This document shows, one piece after another, positions 48,700 to 60,802 of a stretch of 64,000 nucleotides of DNA. The stretch spans positions 14,082,957 through 14,146,956 of the forward strand of contig WARS01000015.1 of NCBI GenBank assembly GCA_008933995.1, in the 5' to 3' direction. Below the pieces are notes generated by a model. It was not told the DNA's origin. It saw nothing but the letters and a program-made list of their open reading frames with translations, and did not search any database. The translations under genes and the position numbers were made by a program. Each line of letters starts with the position of its first letter. Positions within the stretch are counted from its first letter, which is position 1. The DNA is from Datnioides undecimradiatus (Eukaryota; Chordata; Actinopteri; Lobotiformes; Datnioididae).

Positions 48700-51600
48700 G
48701 TCTATGACAGGCCGGCGTGCCGGAGCCTCCGCTGCTCTCCAAGACAACTCCACAGGCACATTTATCCTTATCTTACTCTGTTTCCCAACAAATGATATGA
48801 GGATTTTTTAAAATGTATCATTCAGACGAGCTCACTGGCTTCTGCTTTGTTTTTGTGATGGAGACAATATGGCGTGACTAAGTCAGGCTGCTATGAAAAC
48901 AGACAACTTCAATCATTTACATTAAACTCATTATTATATTGGAAACGTTGTAAAGACAACCACTCATTCACCAGCACACAAATACCAGAATACTTAAGAC
49001 CTGGGTTTATCCTAATGGGATCACAGACAAATTGGTTCGTTTCATGAAACAAACATTTTTTTATTATTTGTTACAGATAAGTTAGTGAGTTCATGAGAGC
49101 GGTTCAATAAAAATAATAATAACATCTTTGATTTTGAGTCTGATTTGGCCAAAATAACCACCATCAGATCCAGTTTCCCAGGGGTCAGTGGTGCAGTGGT
49201 GAGAGTTGTTGTTCCACTCAGACATTAATAATGAGGCAGCGACTTTTAATGTTACTGAGGAGATACACAAGTGAAATGATGATGGCATTAAAACTTTCAG
49301 TAACTCAGTCCGCTCCAGGTCAACGTGGACTGTGCAACATGAAGGGCAGAGACCCCGCACACAACAGGCACAGAGGTCAAAGGTCAGCCCCAAAACAATA
49401 CTGTTCCTGCTGGTGGGGATTCAGCGTCCTGCTCAGCATGACAAGACGTCCTCTGCTTACTGCATCATGCCGCATAATCTTCCTGTCAGACATGCTGATT
49501 GATTCAGTTTATCGGGGTCTTGTTTTTGAAATAGACAAACAGGGAGGAAAGTGTGTTGTCAGTAATCCAACCGCTCACGAATCATCACTGTTAATTAAAC
49601 TCTAAAGGAAAGTATTTCCATGCAATCACAGTGGTTTTAACACTTGGCAATGTTTTGACCAGACACCCTGTCATCACATCAGCTCAAACAGCCTCCCAAT
49701 CAACACTCCTGAGGTCAACATTAGCACATTTTCTGTGTTTAGCAGAATAAGCACTTGCACTTAATCACAAATAACAGCTATTTCTGTCGTTTTCAGAGCA
49801 CACCAACACTGCGACTGCAAGTATTTTTCTGCTAAATGTTACTTAAATTCTAAATTCTAAATAAAAACAGGCAAACTGATAATGAAATGCCACCTTTTGA
49901 CTTGTTTCCTTATGAAACCTTCAATTTTCAGTAGCTGGGTCAATTAATCAGTGTTTGCTAAACTTGGTCAACTCACACAACATCATGATTCAGCCACAGT
50001 TAAAGGCCAGTGTTGTATCTGGTCTTCACCAGCTTTCCTCCTAATGCCGGCCTTCCTGCTTCCACCATTGCCACCTATGGAACAATCATGGACATAACAG
50101 GCCAAACTCCCCTCAGCCTCAGCTGCCCACCCACACATTTCCTCACGGTTTCATATTGAGAAAGTCATCCCCTGTAATTCCCAGAATACTTTCCATCCCT
50201 TGATCTAACCTATGCACAGCAGACATTTACAACACATCTTTTCTAATGTGCTTTTACCTAATCTGTTGTTTCATTTCCTGATGATCACCTGAACCTTTCC
50301 CTGAAATCTTCTTTTTTCCCAAGAATTAATTTTAGTTTGATACCAACCAATCGGCCAAAAATCAGAATAAGCTCTGACAGGGTATGTCGTAGGGCAAAAT
50401 TGTTTGGCAGTGTTTCTGGTTTTAGTTTTTGTAGTTTTGACATTTTGATAAACTTTGACTTTAAAGATTATCCTGTAATTGATTCACTGATTGACTGATT
50501 GTCCTAAAGGAAGTTTTAATAATTTGCACATGCAAAGTCTTTAACACAATATGTAGGTTGAGCATTGGGACTACAAACATCATGGTGGTGCATGCTTGTG
50601 CGCTCTGCAGGCTGCTGATACTGGCTTGTACTTTGCAGCACAACGCATCAGTGCAGAAATACATTGTTAAACTGACTACGTACAATACTACTTGGTTATG
50701 ATTTGATGTCAAAGTTCGAGTCTTGTGACTGACTGTGATCAAAGTTTGGAATTGACTTTGCTCTCTCTGGATTTTTTTATGATTTAGAAAAATAATTTCT
50801 ACTGCTGCTCAGCATGTAAGTCAACTTCACAGAGGTGGACAAAGGAATGCAAATTATTTAATGTAAACATGTTTCAGGGTGGATTTTCCCTTGAATCAGT
50901 ATTTTAGGTTGTGGGAGTGCTGACGATCAATTGTTAAACCTTCAGACAACCTTATTACAAGCTGTGCAAGCAATCAAATCTTTGACAAGCTGTTACTTTG
51001 CACTCTTGATTGTATATTAGCTGCTATCAGTCTTTCACTTCACAGATAACGTATCAGTCTCCCTGTCCTTGTAGGGCCTACAGTAATCTGCATGTCTCCT
51101 ACTGTTGCTATCTGTGTGGAGAGGAGAGCGTGTTCTCTGTACCTGAGCTGTGTGTCCAAACCATGGAAACTTCAAACAGCCTGAAGGCATCTGGACTGTG
51201 TTGTGGTATACAGAGTATCCGCTGTAGTCGTCGCATGAGATATGAAGAAATGTATCTAGTATCCTGTTCTCCTATCAAGTTTGCAAAGTCAAATCCCTCA
51301 CGCAATGAAGGCAAAATGTCATCAGATATCAGGTTTCACTGAAGCTCAAGGGGTTCCTGCACACACTAAAAAGAACGCCTTTTGTCTGACAGTAGTTTTC
51401 ACTGTGGACATTTTAAAGTTTAAAGCTTTCTTTCTAGAGTAGGAGTAGGAGTAGGATTCAGCCGGGATTCAACAACCTGGAGTGGTGGTTCCCCATATCA
51501 TTGAGACAAATGTAAAAACAGCTGTCAGAATAGCCCTGCTGATGCTATTCTGGCTTTCTGTGTGTCCATGCAGCACCTGCCATGAAGATATCAGACAGAT

Positions 51601-52998
51601 GATTTATATTTTTCAACAAGATCCTGTCTTGTGTGTTCTAAAAACCAGAAAGGTTAGCAGAGACGACACCAGATCCAAATGATCTGAATGGTGCTTCTCT
51701 TTCGCATCGGCAGGGGCAAAGTTTTAATGATGTCTTCTGATTCCCCTATCAGATCTATAAAACAGTTTAGTAATACAGTAATTCACCTTTAAAGATGCAC
51801 AAGTAAATCAAATGTAACCTGATTTCCTTCAAGATCAGACATATTTTAGTGGCATGCTTCTAAATGTCAGCTGTGATTGTAGTTTCCCTACAGTGGAGGA
51901 GGCTCATCGGGCAGGTATAGAGGAGCTCAGTGGTCTGATTTAAATAATCTTGAAATACAGCAAGGCGAGCTCTGTAAAGCTTGTGTGTGAAAGCAGCGTT
52001 AGAAAGGAGACATTTGAGCTTATTGGCAGGCAGAGCTCATGCTGTAACTTGTCAGTCGCATTACTGAACCACTTGTTCCTGAAGTGCATCTGATCTATAA
52101 GTATTTCAGCTGGATATTAAGTACCAGTTGCTGTTTATAGGCTCCTCGACACACAGAGGTGCATTATTTCATATATCTAAGGTTAAGTAGCTCTGTGTAA
52201 TGTGAAAAGCACTCCTTGGAAAGCGTGTTGCAGTCACTTACTTCTTGTTGCCGCTCATCTCTTCAGGTTGCGTGTGATCTCTTTACTGAATCTCCTTACT
52301 GAATGTGCTGAGCAGAGCGGATCACCGGAGCCGCTGCTGATGTTTGACCTGACAGAGGAACACACGAGGAGGTCATTTCTCCGCTCTCTGGGGACTCAAT
52401 GCATGCTCAACCGCAAAATGTTTGGACTGAGAGGAGAGGGATGTCACCTGAGCTACAATGACACCATGAACAAAATCAGAAGGAACACGGGTAACACAGA
52501 AAACACTGTGGGTCAAAAATGATTGATTTACAGCAAAATATGATCGCACATATACTTGTGACTGTCATGACTTTCAAGAAACAACAGCAGACTTTAAAAC
52601 GTGATGCAGCTGCTCTGACTGCAACAACAACAAAAAAAAAGCACGCGACTTTGAAACAGCACCATAAATCATGACCAAACAAACCGCTCGTCCGAAACAA
52701 ACCACAGTCCAGCTGCGCATTTACGCACAAGACCCCCTAATCCCAGCGACCCGAGTTATTAAGTGTCTGTATCAAACTTTAGACCACGCAGACACACACC
52801 GCAACACATTAGAAGCGTCATAAAATACGATCAGGTAGCAAAAGTCCCGAGGGCACCAGTGGCACTCAGCGAGAAGGAAACGGGAATATTATGGTGATGT
52901 ATGTTTGTGACGCCTCTTCACACACCAACACTCACAAGGCCTGAAGATATTACTTTCGTCACAACAACTTAAAAGTGGAATAAGAGGGCAGGACTCAC
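48105..52998 (-). other. slc4a4 upstream intron / 5' flank
   Basis: No coding exon is supported here. It contains a (CA)n run at 48667-48699, a candidate donor GAG|GTGGGT on the minus strand near 48150, and a candidate donor at 52244. The rest is AT-rich. If transcription starts near 53 kb this is intron 1. If the upstream ATG at 48104 is used, part of it is promoter. Confidence 0.5.
48667..48699. repeat. (CA)n microsatellite
   Basis: About 16 units, 560 bp upstream of the possible upstream ATG of slc4a4. Confidence 0.9.
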
Positions 52999-53300
52999 CG
53001 CTTTACTCCTGATCTTTGGCTCTGTGTGTCTGGCTCTTGCAGTCACCCCTGCGGTGGCATGAAGGTAAAGAAGTCTACTGCTCGGCTGACTTTGTATATG
53101 GCATTGTGCGGCGGCTGCGCTCAGCATGCTGTCGCCTCTATCTGCTGGACCATCCTTCTGTCAACGCCACTCCTCCGGTGGGAGGTCAAACTGCTCCACG
53201 GCTGCACCATCATCATTCTTCTTCACCGGCCACCCCCCACCCACACCTCACACCCCACGCGCATTAGAACCAGCTCATTGTACCGCTTTGCTAGGCTGGG
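52999..53300 (-). other. slc4a4: possible non-coding first exon and promoter of slc4a4 (B/C transcripts)
   Basis: Read on the minus strand, this more GC- and CpG-rich patch ends in a good donor: AAAGCG at 53004-52999, followed by GTGAGTCC. It lies about 5 kb upstream of the B-type coding exon, which has its own acceptor just before the ATG. That fits a 5' untranslated exon spliced onto it. The upstream limit and start site cannot be seen; 53300 is arbitrary. A rival donor (GTAAGTG at 52244-52238) lies nearer. Nothing here is recognisable protein. Confidence 0.35.
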
Positions 53301-53349
53301 TCAGTGCGTGAACGCACACAGTTCAACCTGAAGTCAGCAATCTGTGGGA

Positions 53350-56300
53350 GTTAGTGAAAGCATAAAAGCCGAAAGAATATTTGTAGATTTGTAAAGTTGG
53401 AGTCTTTTCTTGATATAAACAGGTTAAATACTAACGCATATATAAAACTCTATGGTATGCATACGTTTACCTGTTTTATAGGTATTGAATTTAATTATCC
53501 AGTCAAGTGCATCTTGAACTTCATGGAAAGCGACAAAATCAGACACGTGAGAAATGTCTCTTAAAGAATCACTTTTTTTTTTTCAATCACTGTTAAATAA
53601 TGTCTTGTATATTTCTGTTGCATCAGGGGGAAAATGACTTTTTCATAGTGGCAGTGGTGGTGTGTTTATTTATTTATTTATTACTCCACATTATAGAGAA
53701 AAGAATCGCTTTAATATTCCACGGCTAACATAATTCTCGGGGATATTTGGGTTACCACAGTGTCTTCATGTGAGGTTTGATATGATGGTTTATTTATTTC
53801 AGCTGTGAATTGTGTATTTTGAAACTACGGCGCCATCTGCTGGAGGCCACATGGATAGATTAGTTGTCTTTACCCATGTATTATTAAACAACCAATAAAG
53901 GCATTTGTATCAAATTTAACAGCTTAACAGCAGAATGTATTCAGAACAAGAGAACAAGGGAAACTTTGTCTGTATCATTAGTTATTTCACCTGTCACTGC
54001 TGAGATAATCATTCAACTTTATATATTACATATCTGTCTCTTCATCCAAATTAAGGATAATATTGTAAAGTTATAGCTGCAAAGCCTCTAAGGAACTACA
54101 GAAACCTGCCATGTGTTGAACTCCACCATGCTCCCTTTGTCCAAAAAAGGTTTAAATAGTTTCAAAAGAACACTTGTGGTCTTACTTGTGTCTTTCAGAC
54201 AAAGTTAACCCTCCTGGAAAAAAGGAAATCATGGGAAATAAAAAGAAAAAACCACTAGATGATACAGTGTCTTCATTCTATACAAGCTGGAATATCAGAG
54301 CTGAGTCACAGCAAAAGCAAAGGAATATGAAAAGAATTTGGTTGATGGTTGTCAAGGTTTGTGCCTTAGTGGCCTCCCCCCAACACACACACAAACACAC
54401 ACACAAGCACATGAGCTGCCATGGGAGATTAAATGTTTGCATACTTAAATAAAAGAAAACAAAACCTTCAAAATGTTCAATTCTTTTTCAGTTCTTCTAA
54501 GAAAATGCTTAACTTCAGTGAGGCTCAGGCCTTTTTCCCCAAAAATGAATATGAAAATATCTTTACACAACCATTTACCTAACTTCAGTGAACCGGAGCC
54601 AACCCAGTAATGCAGTGAAAATATTATAGATAATATAATATTATAGACGACAACACTTGAACTGATATTATTAACCAAACCACGCTTCAAAAAGCCCAAA
54701 CTGTCCCATTAAGTCGCCCTAAGCATTCCACACAATGTTCAGAAAGATAGAAGACAGACATCCAGCTAAAAACAAGGACAGCAAAGCAAAATGAACAATG
54801 TAAAAATAAACGTTGAACTAGTATTTACATACAAGTAGAGGAAAAAATATGTATCTAAAATGTATAAAAGTAACATATAACATATAACATATGCTGTTGA
54901 AAGCCCAGTATTCACTCAGGCCTGTTACTTAGCTCTGGTTTGGTCTCCACCAACTTCAAAGATATTTCTCTCAAGGCCACTAATTTAGGCTCTAATAAAC
55001 CCTTTGAGCCTAAGTTAATGGGTCTATCAGAGCTTGTTTGCTGAAAACAGTTGCCTGCTGACAGAGGGAAATTGAACATATAGGAAATGAGCCATGACAT
55101 CAAAACAATGAGCTAAAAGAAGCCATAGAGCCGCAGCTACAGAGCCTCTTTTATACTACACAGAGTCATTCGATCTGTTAATGTGAAAATATCGATCAAT
55201 AAAGCTTAAGAGAAATTTAAAAAAGGTTTGAAATGGTATGTTTGAAATATGTCTTTGTTATAGAAATCTAATTGTGAAGTCATAGTGTACCAGTGGTTGA
55301 ACTGAGTTATTGATTCTTAAATGATTTATACATAGTCCAGGTCGTTGCACTAGACAACAGTTTTCCATGTTTTAATGTGTTTTAATTTTTTAATGTAAGA
55401 CAGTCAGGATATAGTTTCACCCATATCATCTAGTTTAGGTTTGCACACGTCTAACGTTTTGGTCTGAGTTGTGAAAAGTGCTTTTCAGTATTAGAGCAGA
55501 CGCACTTGAACAGGTCAAAAACCAGGAACCTTGTTGCTGGTGTTATGTAACGCTCAGACTCATAAGGTCTGCGCTTTACGCCTGGTTGCTGTGTAACATT
55601 TTCATCTGTCACCACACTGAGGTCATGTCTCTCAAACAAAGGCTGGACTGCATTCAGTAACTGGATTGTAACACTTAACTTGTATGAAAATCATGTTTAA
55701 GCATAACTTGCTTGGGATGTCAAATGTTTCAGATGTCGCACTTCAGCACAATGCGCTCAGACACCTGATACTTTTTGGAAAAGTTTGGGGCTATTGCCAA
55801 AACACATCCCGGAGAGGGACTTCTGCTGTCAGATGACTTTGATGCTTGCGTGTCATCGCCTAAGACTGATTTGATATCTGGATATTTTTTACTAAAAATA
55901 ACACTCAAAAGTCCTGAATATCAAAAGTACTGTATACATATCCTAAAAAACAGATTTGCACATTAGCTGTGAAGGGAGATTCACTAAAGTGATACTGAAT
56001 TAGAGGACTTCAGGAATTTAAATTGCCTGGGATGAAGCCTGTGTTTTCAATCAGCGATATCTATTCATGTTTTAAAAAATATTAATCTTTCCAGAAATTA
56101 ATAAATACATAGCAAGTTTTGGGACTTATGGATAAGCAGTTCCTGATTTCTAAAAATAAAAAGAAGATTATATATCATTTTTAAAAAAACAACATTGCAA
56201 ATTTTTGGTTATGTTAAGCATAGTTTTGAGCATAAATCAAAAATTACTAGCTCCTTTTATATGGATGATATGATATTTAGTCCTTTTTTTCACCTCTGCA

Positions 56301-59300
56301 TTTGCATTTTTTGTATCCTATAAGCAGTTTGGGCCGGCTATGTGAACGATTATTAAGTCAAGAGGCAGTTTTACCATTATTTTTGCTGGACAAGACCTCT
56401 TTTCTAAACTTAATATGTGCAAAATAATTAGGTAACCCACAAATGACGTCAGAAATAACAGTGCTGATAACATACCTGGGGCTGTCATGCCTTAGATTTA
56501 AAAAAAAAATTGGTGTGTGAATTTATTACTATGATTTTGTAACGGCCTCAAAATGTTGTTTCCACATAAACAAATACTTTTACCTTTTCATGTCAGAGTC
56601 AAAAGCAAGAGATCGCTGTCATGTGCTTTTACCTTTGCTACTTGAATTTTCCACGAGTTGAGATTTGTTCTCAAAACAACGTTTTATGTTTTTATCCATA
56701 ACACAAAATATTTTTAAGGCTAACATCAGTATGACATATCTGAGACAAGTTAGAGCGAGAGGGGATTGTCCCTCATACATGGGTGTATAATGCAAAACAG
56801 CTGCTGCTTTACACATTTACAGCTCAAAGCATGTCAGCATTTCCATGTTTTCCCCCTCATGTACAACAAATTTTATTCGCGGAAAAAAGTCTGAGAGAGA
56901 CGTCAATACAGAATAACATAATGGACAGGGTGCACCGTCACTTCACAGCTCCCAAGCTTTTCTTCAAATTCAATTTCAAAAACCCATCAAGTATTTGACT
57001 TGATTTCCTCCTTAGAAGAGGACTTGAGAGGTATGTGCCTCAGCCCTTTGTAGTTTGAAATGTGTTAGATGTGAATATCTGATGCTGCTGTTTTGATCCC
57101 TGCCGTCTTTCCACTGGGTTTCATTTGGTGCCAGCCCGTGTCTTTGATGTAAAATTGTTCCAGGAAACATGCTTCCACCTCCACTGTTCTGCGAAATTCT
57201 TTAAGCCACACCATGACATTAAAAATTGGCAAAACTGTGACGATTTGGTTGCAGCGGGCCTCAGTTTGTCAGTTAATGAATACATTTCACGATGCCGTAC
57301 AGTTGTTAGATACTCTTTATTTCTTCAATTAACTGTTGTACTTTTGGATACAATTTTAGAAAAGAAGCAGATTTTCCATGATTTACCTTTAGCCAGCCCT
57401 GTAACCTATAGTGGTTTTGCACTGTTAGAAGAGAGGATGTCAAGTTTCATCCCTCCTCATATCTTTATTTTATTATCTTTATATCTTTTTTTTTTTAAGT
57501 TATTACAAATTCTTGTAACTTCTCTGTTTTCCTAATGTCCTACTGGAACTCAAATCAACCCATCACACCAGTAAGGCTCTGAAAAAATGGACGAGAAACA
57601 CCAGAGACACCGGACTCACTCAGCTGAGCCATCTGCATGACAACTGAGCAAACTCTATCCACTGATGAAAACTGAAGACCTTGAGATGTTTTCAGCTGCA
57701 TCTCAAACTCAGAAATATATACATTAACATCCGATTGACCTTATCTTGTTCTGTGACAATCAACTGCTACTACAGCTGCTGAAGCGTGCAAAGTACATCA
57801 AATATATATATATAATATATATCTTATACAGTGATTTTCTTCACAAGGTACATTCATGAAATTGTAATTGCTGATGTTTTGATTCTATGACCTTTATCTG
57901 ACAGTCTGTCCATCATCTACATGTTCGGATAAAATGAGCTTAAATATCTTCTTTTCTAGTCGACAACATCATAAATTCCCTTACCTTAAATCAATAAATT
58001 ATGGTTTCAAGCAGCAACGTTATAAAGAATATGCAAGAGATTCTGTGACAAATAACCACTGAAATGACCTGGAATTAAACCAAACACAAGGTCAGTTAGT
58101 TAAGAAAGTTAGGAAAAAGAAATAGGGTTAGGAAGTTTTAGATGTTTTAGGGAGGATTAGACAGACACAGAACAAAATCATATATGACAAGACAAGAGCC
58201 AGATTAATGTCAAGAAGAAACAGGAAGTGTCCTAAGGAAAACTGAAAACACTCCAATTTTCAAGAATTCCATAAATTTCACAAAATTGCCAAATCTGCAA
58301 CTGCCTTGAAAACGATTCTGCAATTTGCTTGATGTTGTTTAAGGGTAGTGAGAAAAATTCCACACGCTTTTAAATAAATAAAATAAAATAAATAAATGCA
58401 TTAGCTGTTGGGCAGATATTCTCAAACAGATGTCCAGTTAAGTGGCAGACCTGTGAGGGGAAACAGAAGAGCATCTTTGAGCCACTAAGGGAGTATTCCA
58501 CATGCCCTTCATCAGTAATTGTACTGTAAAAAGCAGATATGTACGCATTCATGTAAGTGCTAACATCAGACTAACACACTAATGTTTAGCAGCTGTTATG
58601 TTTCAAGTTTACTATCTTAGCTTAGCATGAACAGCATGCTAACATTGGTGATGTACCACTAGACTCAAAGTAGGGTTATAGTTCTACAAAAATGTGTTAT
58701 TTTTATGTGATCACACCAGTAGATAAAAGAAAAGTGAGGGAACTATTACCATTCATCATGAGGAGACAATACATTTCATGGTAATCCCTCCAATGGTTGT
58801 AGGTACTTCAGTCTGGAATATGGTGATGGACTACTGACTGAGCAACATTGCCATCCCTCTAGCCATGCATAAACAATACAAAAAGTACATTTAAAACATA
58901 AATTTAAATTTAATTTGTTTTTGTAATTACCTACAATATTATATTGTCATTTGTGAATGAGTTTTAATAAAAGTGGATGCTTGTGTTACAAGATCAGAGA
59001 TGCATGAAGCTCCTAGTTGGTGGCATTCCTGATAATCTGTGGACCAACTAACTGAGTCAGTAATGAAGTCTTCGTGTTACTGTTAATCTGTGAGAAGACA
59101 CATTAGCATACAGATCTGTGCTGCTGCTTTATGGAGGCAGTGGAACCACTGCAATGTAATCTGACAAGTAAAAAATTCAGTTTTATTCTGTGACACCTTA
59201 ATAAAGCCACTCTCTTACTCTCTCTCTCTGAAATTTGGAATCAAATGTCTGAATTAAAAACTTTTATTTGTATTTTTTTAATTGTTTGTAAATATTACAA

Positions 59301-60240
59301 ATATCAGAGTTGGTGGGTGCAGTAAAAATGTTAGTAAACTGTCTATAGAAAAATGAAATATATAGGCTACTGCCTTTTCCTTCATTTCCATGAGTCCATG
59401 TCACTGGCCCTTCAGCTCCTCCTATTGTCCATTGTGCGGATTACACTGTAGAAACCTTGTGAATTCCTTTGCGTGATATATGGTTTAATAAGTTTTTTTT
59501 TAGATCCCAGCTTGGTATCTAAACTGAATTTAACCACAATGGTCTACCAGTTCACCGTTATTCCTTCTTCTTCTACATCTCCTCTCTACAATACCATATA
59601 GTAACATTACTTGTGAATTATTCTGTTTACAAATATTTAAAAGCAATATTACTGTTATTTGTAATTTTTTTGCTTTGGTCCTGTCCCCAGGTCCCAAAGT
59701 TTTATAAAAAATGTGAGTGCATTCGTGAATACTAATGATTCATAATATTCCCTATCCTCTACGAACGTGTATTGTTTGGTTTTGTAATTTAATCCTATGT
59801 AGGGACATTGATCAGACTTATCTATACCTCAAAGTTTTTTTCTTTTCTAATATCTTCTACTTCCACTTGCACTGTTTATTATTGCACAAAACCTTCCTTC
59901 AGTGTAAATACAATTATACCTATCTTGTATCATAAATCGGATATCATTGCATTAAAAATATCCTGCACATTCATAACTCTAGGCACATCGAAAGTGATTT
60001 GAATTTCTCGAACAAATTATCTTTGTCAAAAATGATTTTGTATTATTTTCCAGCAAAATGTGCGATTTCGTGATGTTCAACTTGTTCTGTTACAGGTAAA
60101 CGGTCTCCATCAGAGAGTCTTACAATGAGGAGATGCACAAGAGCTCTGGCGTATATCGCAATGAATCACGGGTGTATCCAAGCGCTCGGCCTCGATCATG
60201 GATCTACTACTAGTGGCTTATCTTCCTACTGATGCGTTGT
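53350..60240. other. intergenic region between slc4a4 and rufy3
   Basis: AT-rich, with short A/T-rich simple repeats near 53670 and 58380 and one interspersed repeat (about 58545-58880). The longest open frame (57125-57535, plus) begins at a non-ATG codon, is full of hydrophobic and rare residues and resembles no family I know. No gene supported. Confidence 0.65.
58545..58880 (+). repeat. diverged teleost interspersed repeat
   Basis: Reads through CTTAGCATGAACAGCATGCT, 'ATTACCATTCATCATGAGGAG', 'CATTTCATGGTAATCCCTCCA' and 'CAACATTGCCATCCCTCTAG' followed by CCATGC. This block order is shared with a very common fish repeat ('TTTCATGGCAATCCATCCAAT...ATTGCCATCCCTAGAGCCATGC'). It is an old copy; class unknown. 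Confidence 0.65.
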
Positions 60241-60540
60241 CTCTGGTCACGTGAATCGATATCTGGACCGCTGACACAGCGCGCAAACTCTCGCGAAATC
60301 AGCGACAGATTTGACCAAAATGCTAACGCGTAGCTGTTTCCGGGTCAGGAGGAGACAGTGGAGGACAGGACGAAAGGCGGAGTGATCACTGGAGAGATTT
60401 TGGAGTTAACTGACTGGACTATTGATTGTTTTGCTCGTCAGGGCGGTGAATGGCCGCTGTAGCCAACCGCACCTAGCTAGCAGACCGCTGACTGACAGCC
60501 CACCCGCTGGTCACATGAAGTGAATTTAACGGGAGGGAGG
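60241..60540 (+). promoter_or_regulatory. rufy3: putative CpG-rich promoter / 5'UTR of the upstream rufy3 first exon
   Basis: A local jump in CpG content directly upstream of the coding exon. It contains an E-box CACGTG in the context GTCACGTGAA (60246-60255) and a TCTCGCGAAA element (60289-60298). The first resembles the TFEB/TFE3 CLEAR site GTCACGTGAC; the second resembles the TCTCGCGAGA housekeeping-promoter element. No TATA box is visible, as usual for such promoters. Confidence 0.55.
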
Positions 60541-60802
60541 ATGGCGGAGCGGGATGTACCGCCGGGAGATCTACCTCTGCAGTCATCTTCGGAGGTTTCA
60601 GAAAGTTCAGGGAGACAAAATTCCTCAGATGAAAACGGACACGTTGACAGTCCGGACGAGACTCTGTCTCCGACTTCGGTGATATACTTCAAGGAGGCTT
60701 TAAACTCCTCAAACTTGAGATTTGAGAAAGCTGGCTCGCTGTTACCCACTCCACTCCGACAGTATGACTTCAAGATTGAACGAATCGAGTCAAAGCGCAG
60801 AA
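60541..60802 (+). CDS. coding first exon, probably an alternative start of rufy3
   Basis: The ATG at 60541 has a strong context (GGGAGGATGG). It encodes MAERDVPPGDLPLQSSSEVS, a Ser/Asp/Glu-rich stretch, LSPTSVIYFKEALNSSNLRF and PLRQYDFKIERIESKRR, 87 codons plus one base. It ends at the strong donor AGAA|GTAAGTG. The phase (1) is the same as that of the rufy3 exon 2.2 kb downstream on the same strand, so both can splice to the same following exon. I do not recognise this N terminus; assignment to rufy3 is by strand, distance and phase. It could instead belong to a separate gene. No domain seen; probably disordered. Confidence 0.75.

Noticed and set aside
52202..52522. 106-codon plus-strand open frame near the slc4a4 5' end
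   Set aside because: No ATG-supported domain, no homology recognised, opposite strand to the gene; it overlaps a candidate minus-strand donor.
53473..53480. TATAAAA on the minus strand upstream of the candidate slc4a4 exon 1
   Set aside because: A single AT-rich match in AT-rich DNA, with no supporting initiator or known start site.
57125..57535. 136-codon plus-strand open frame in the intergenic region
   Set aside because: No ATG at the start, AT-driven composition, long hydrophobic tail from poly-T sequence, no recognisable domain or splice context.
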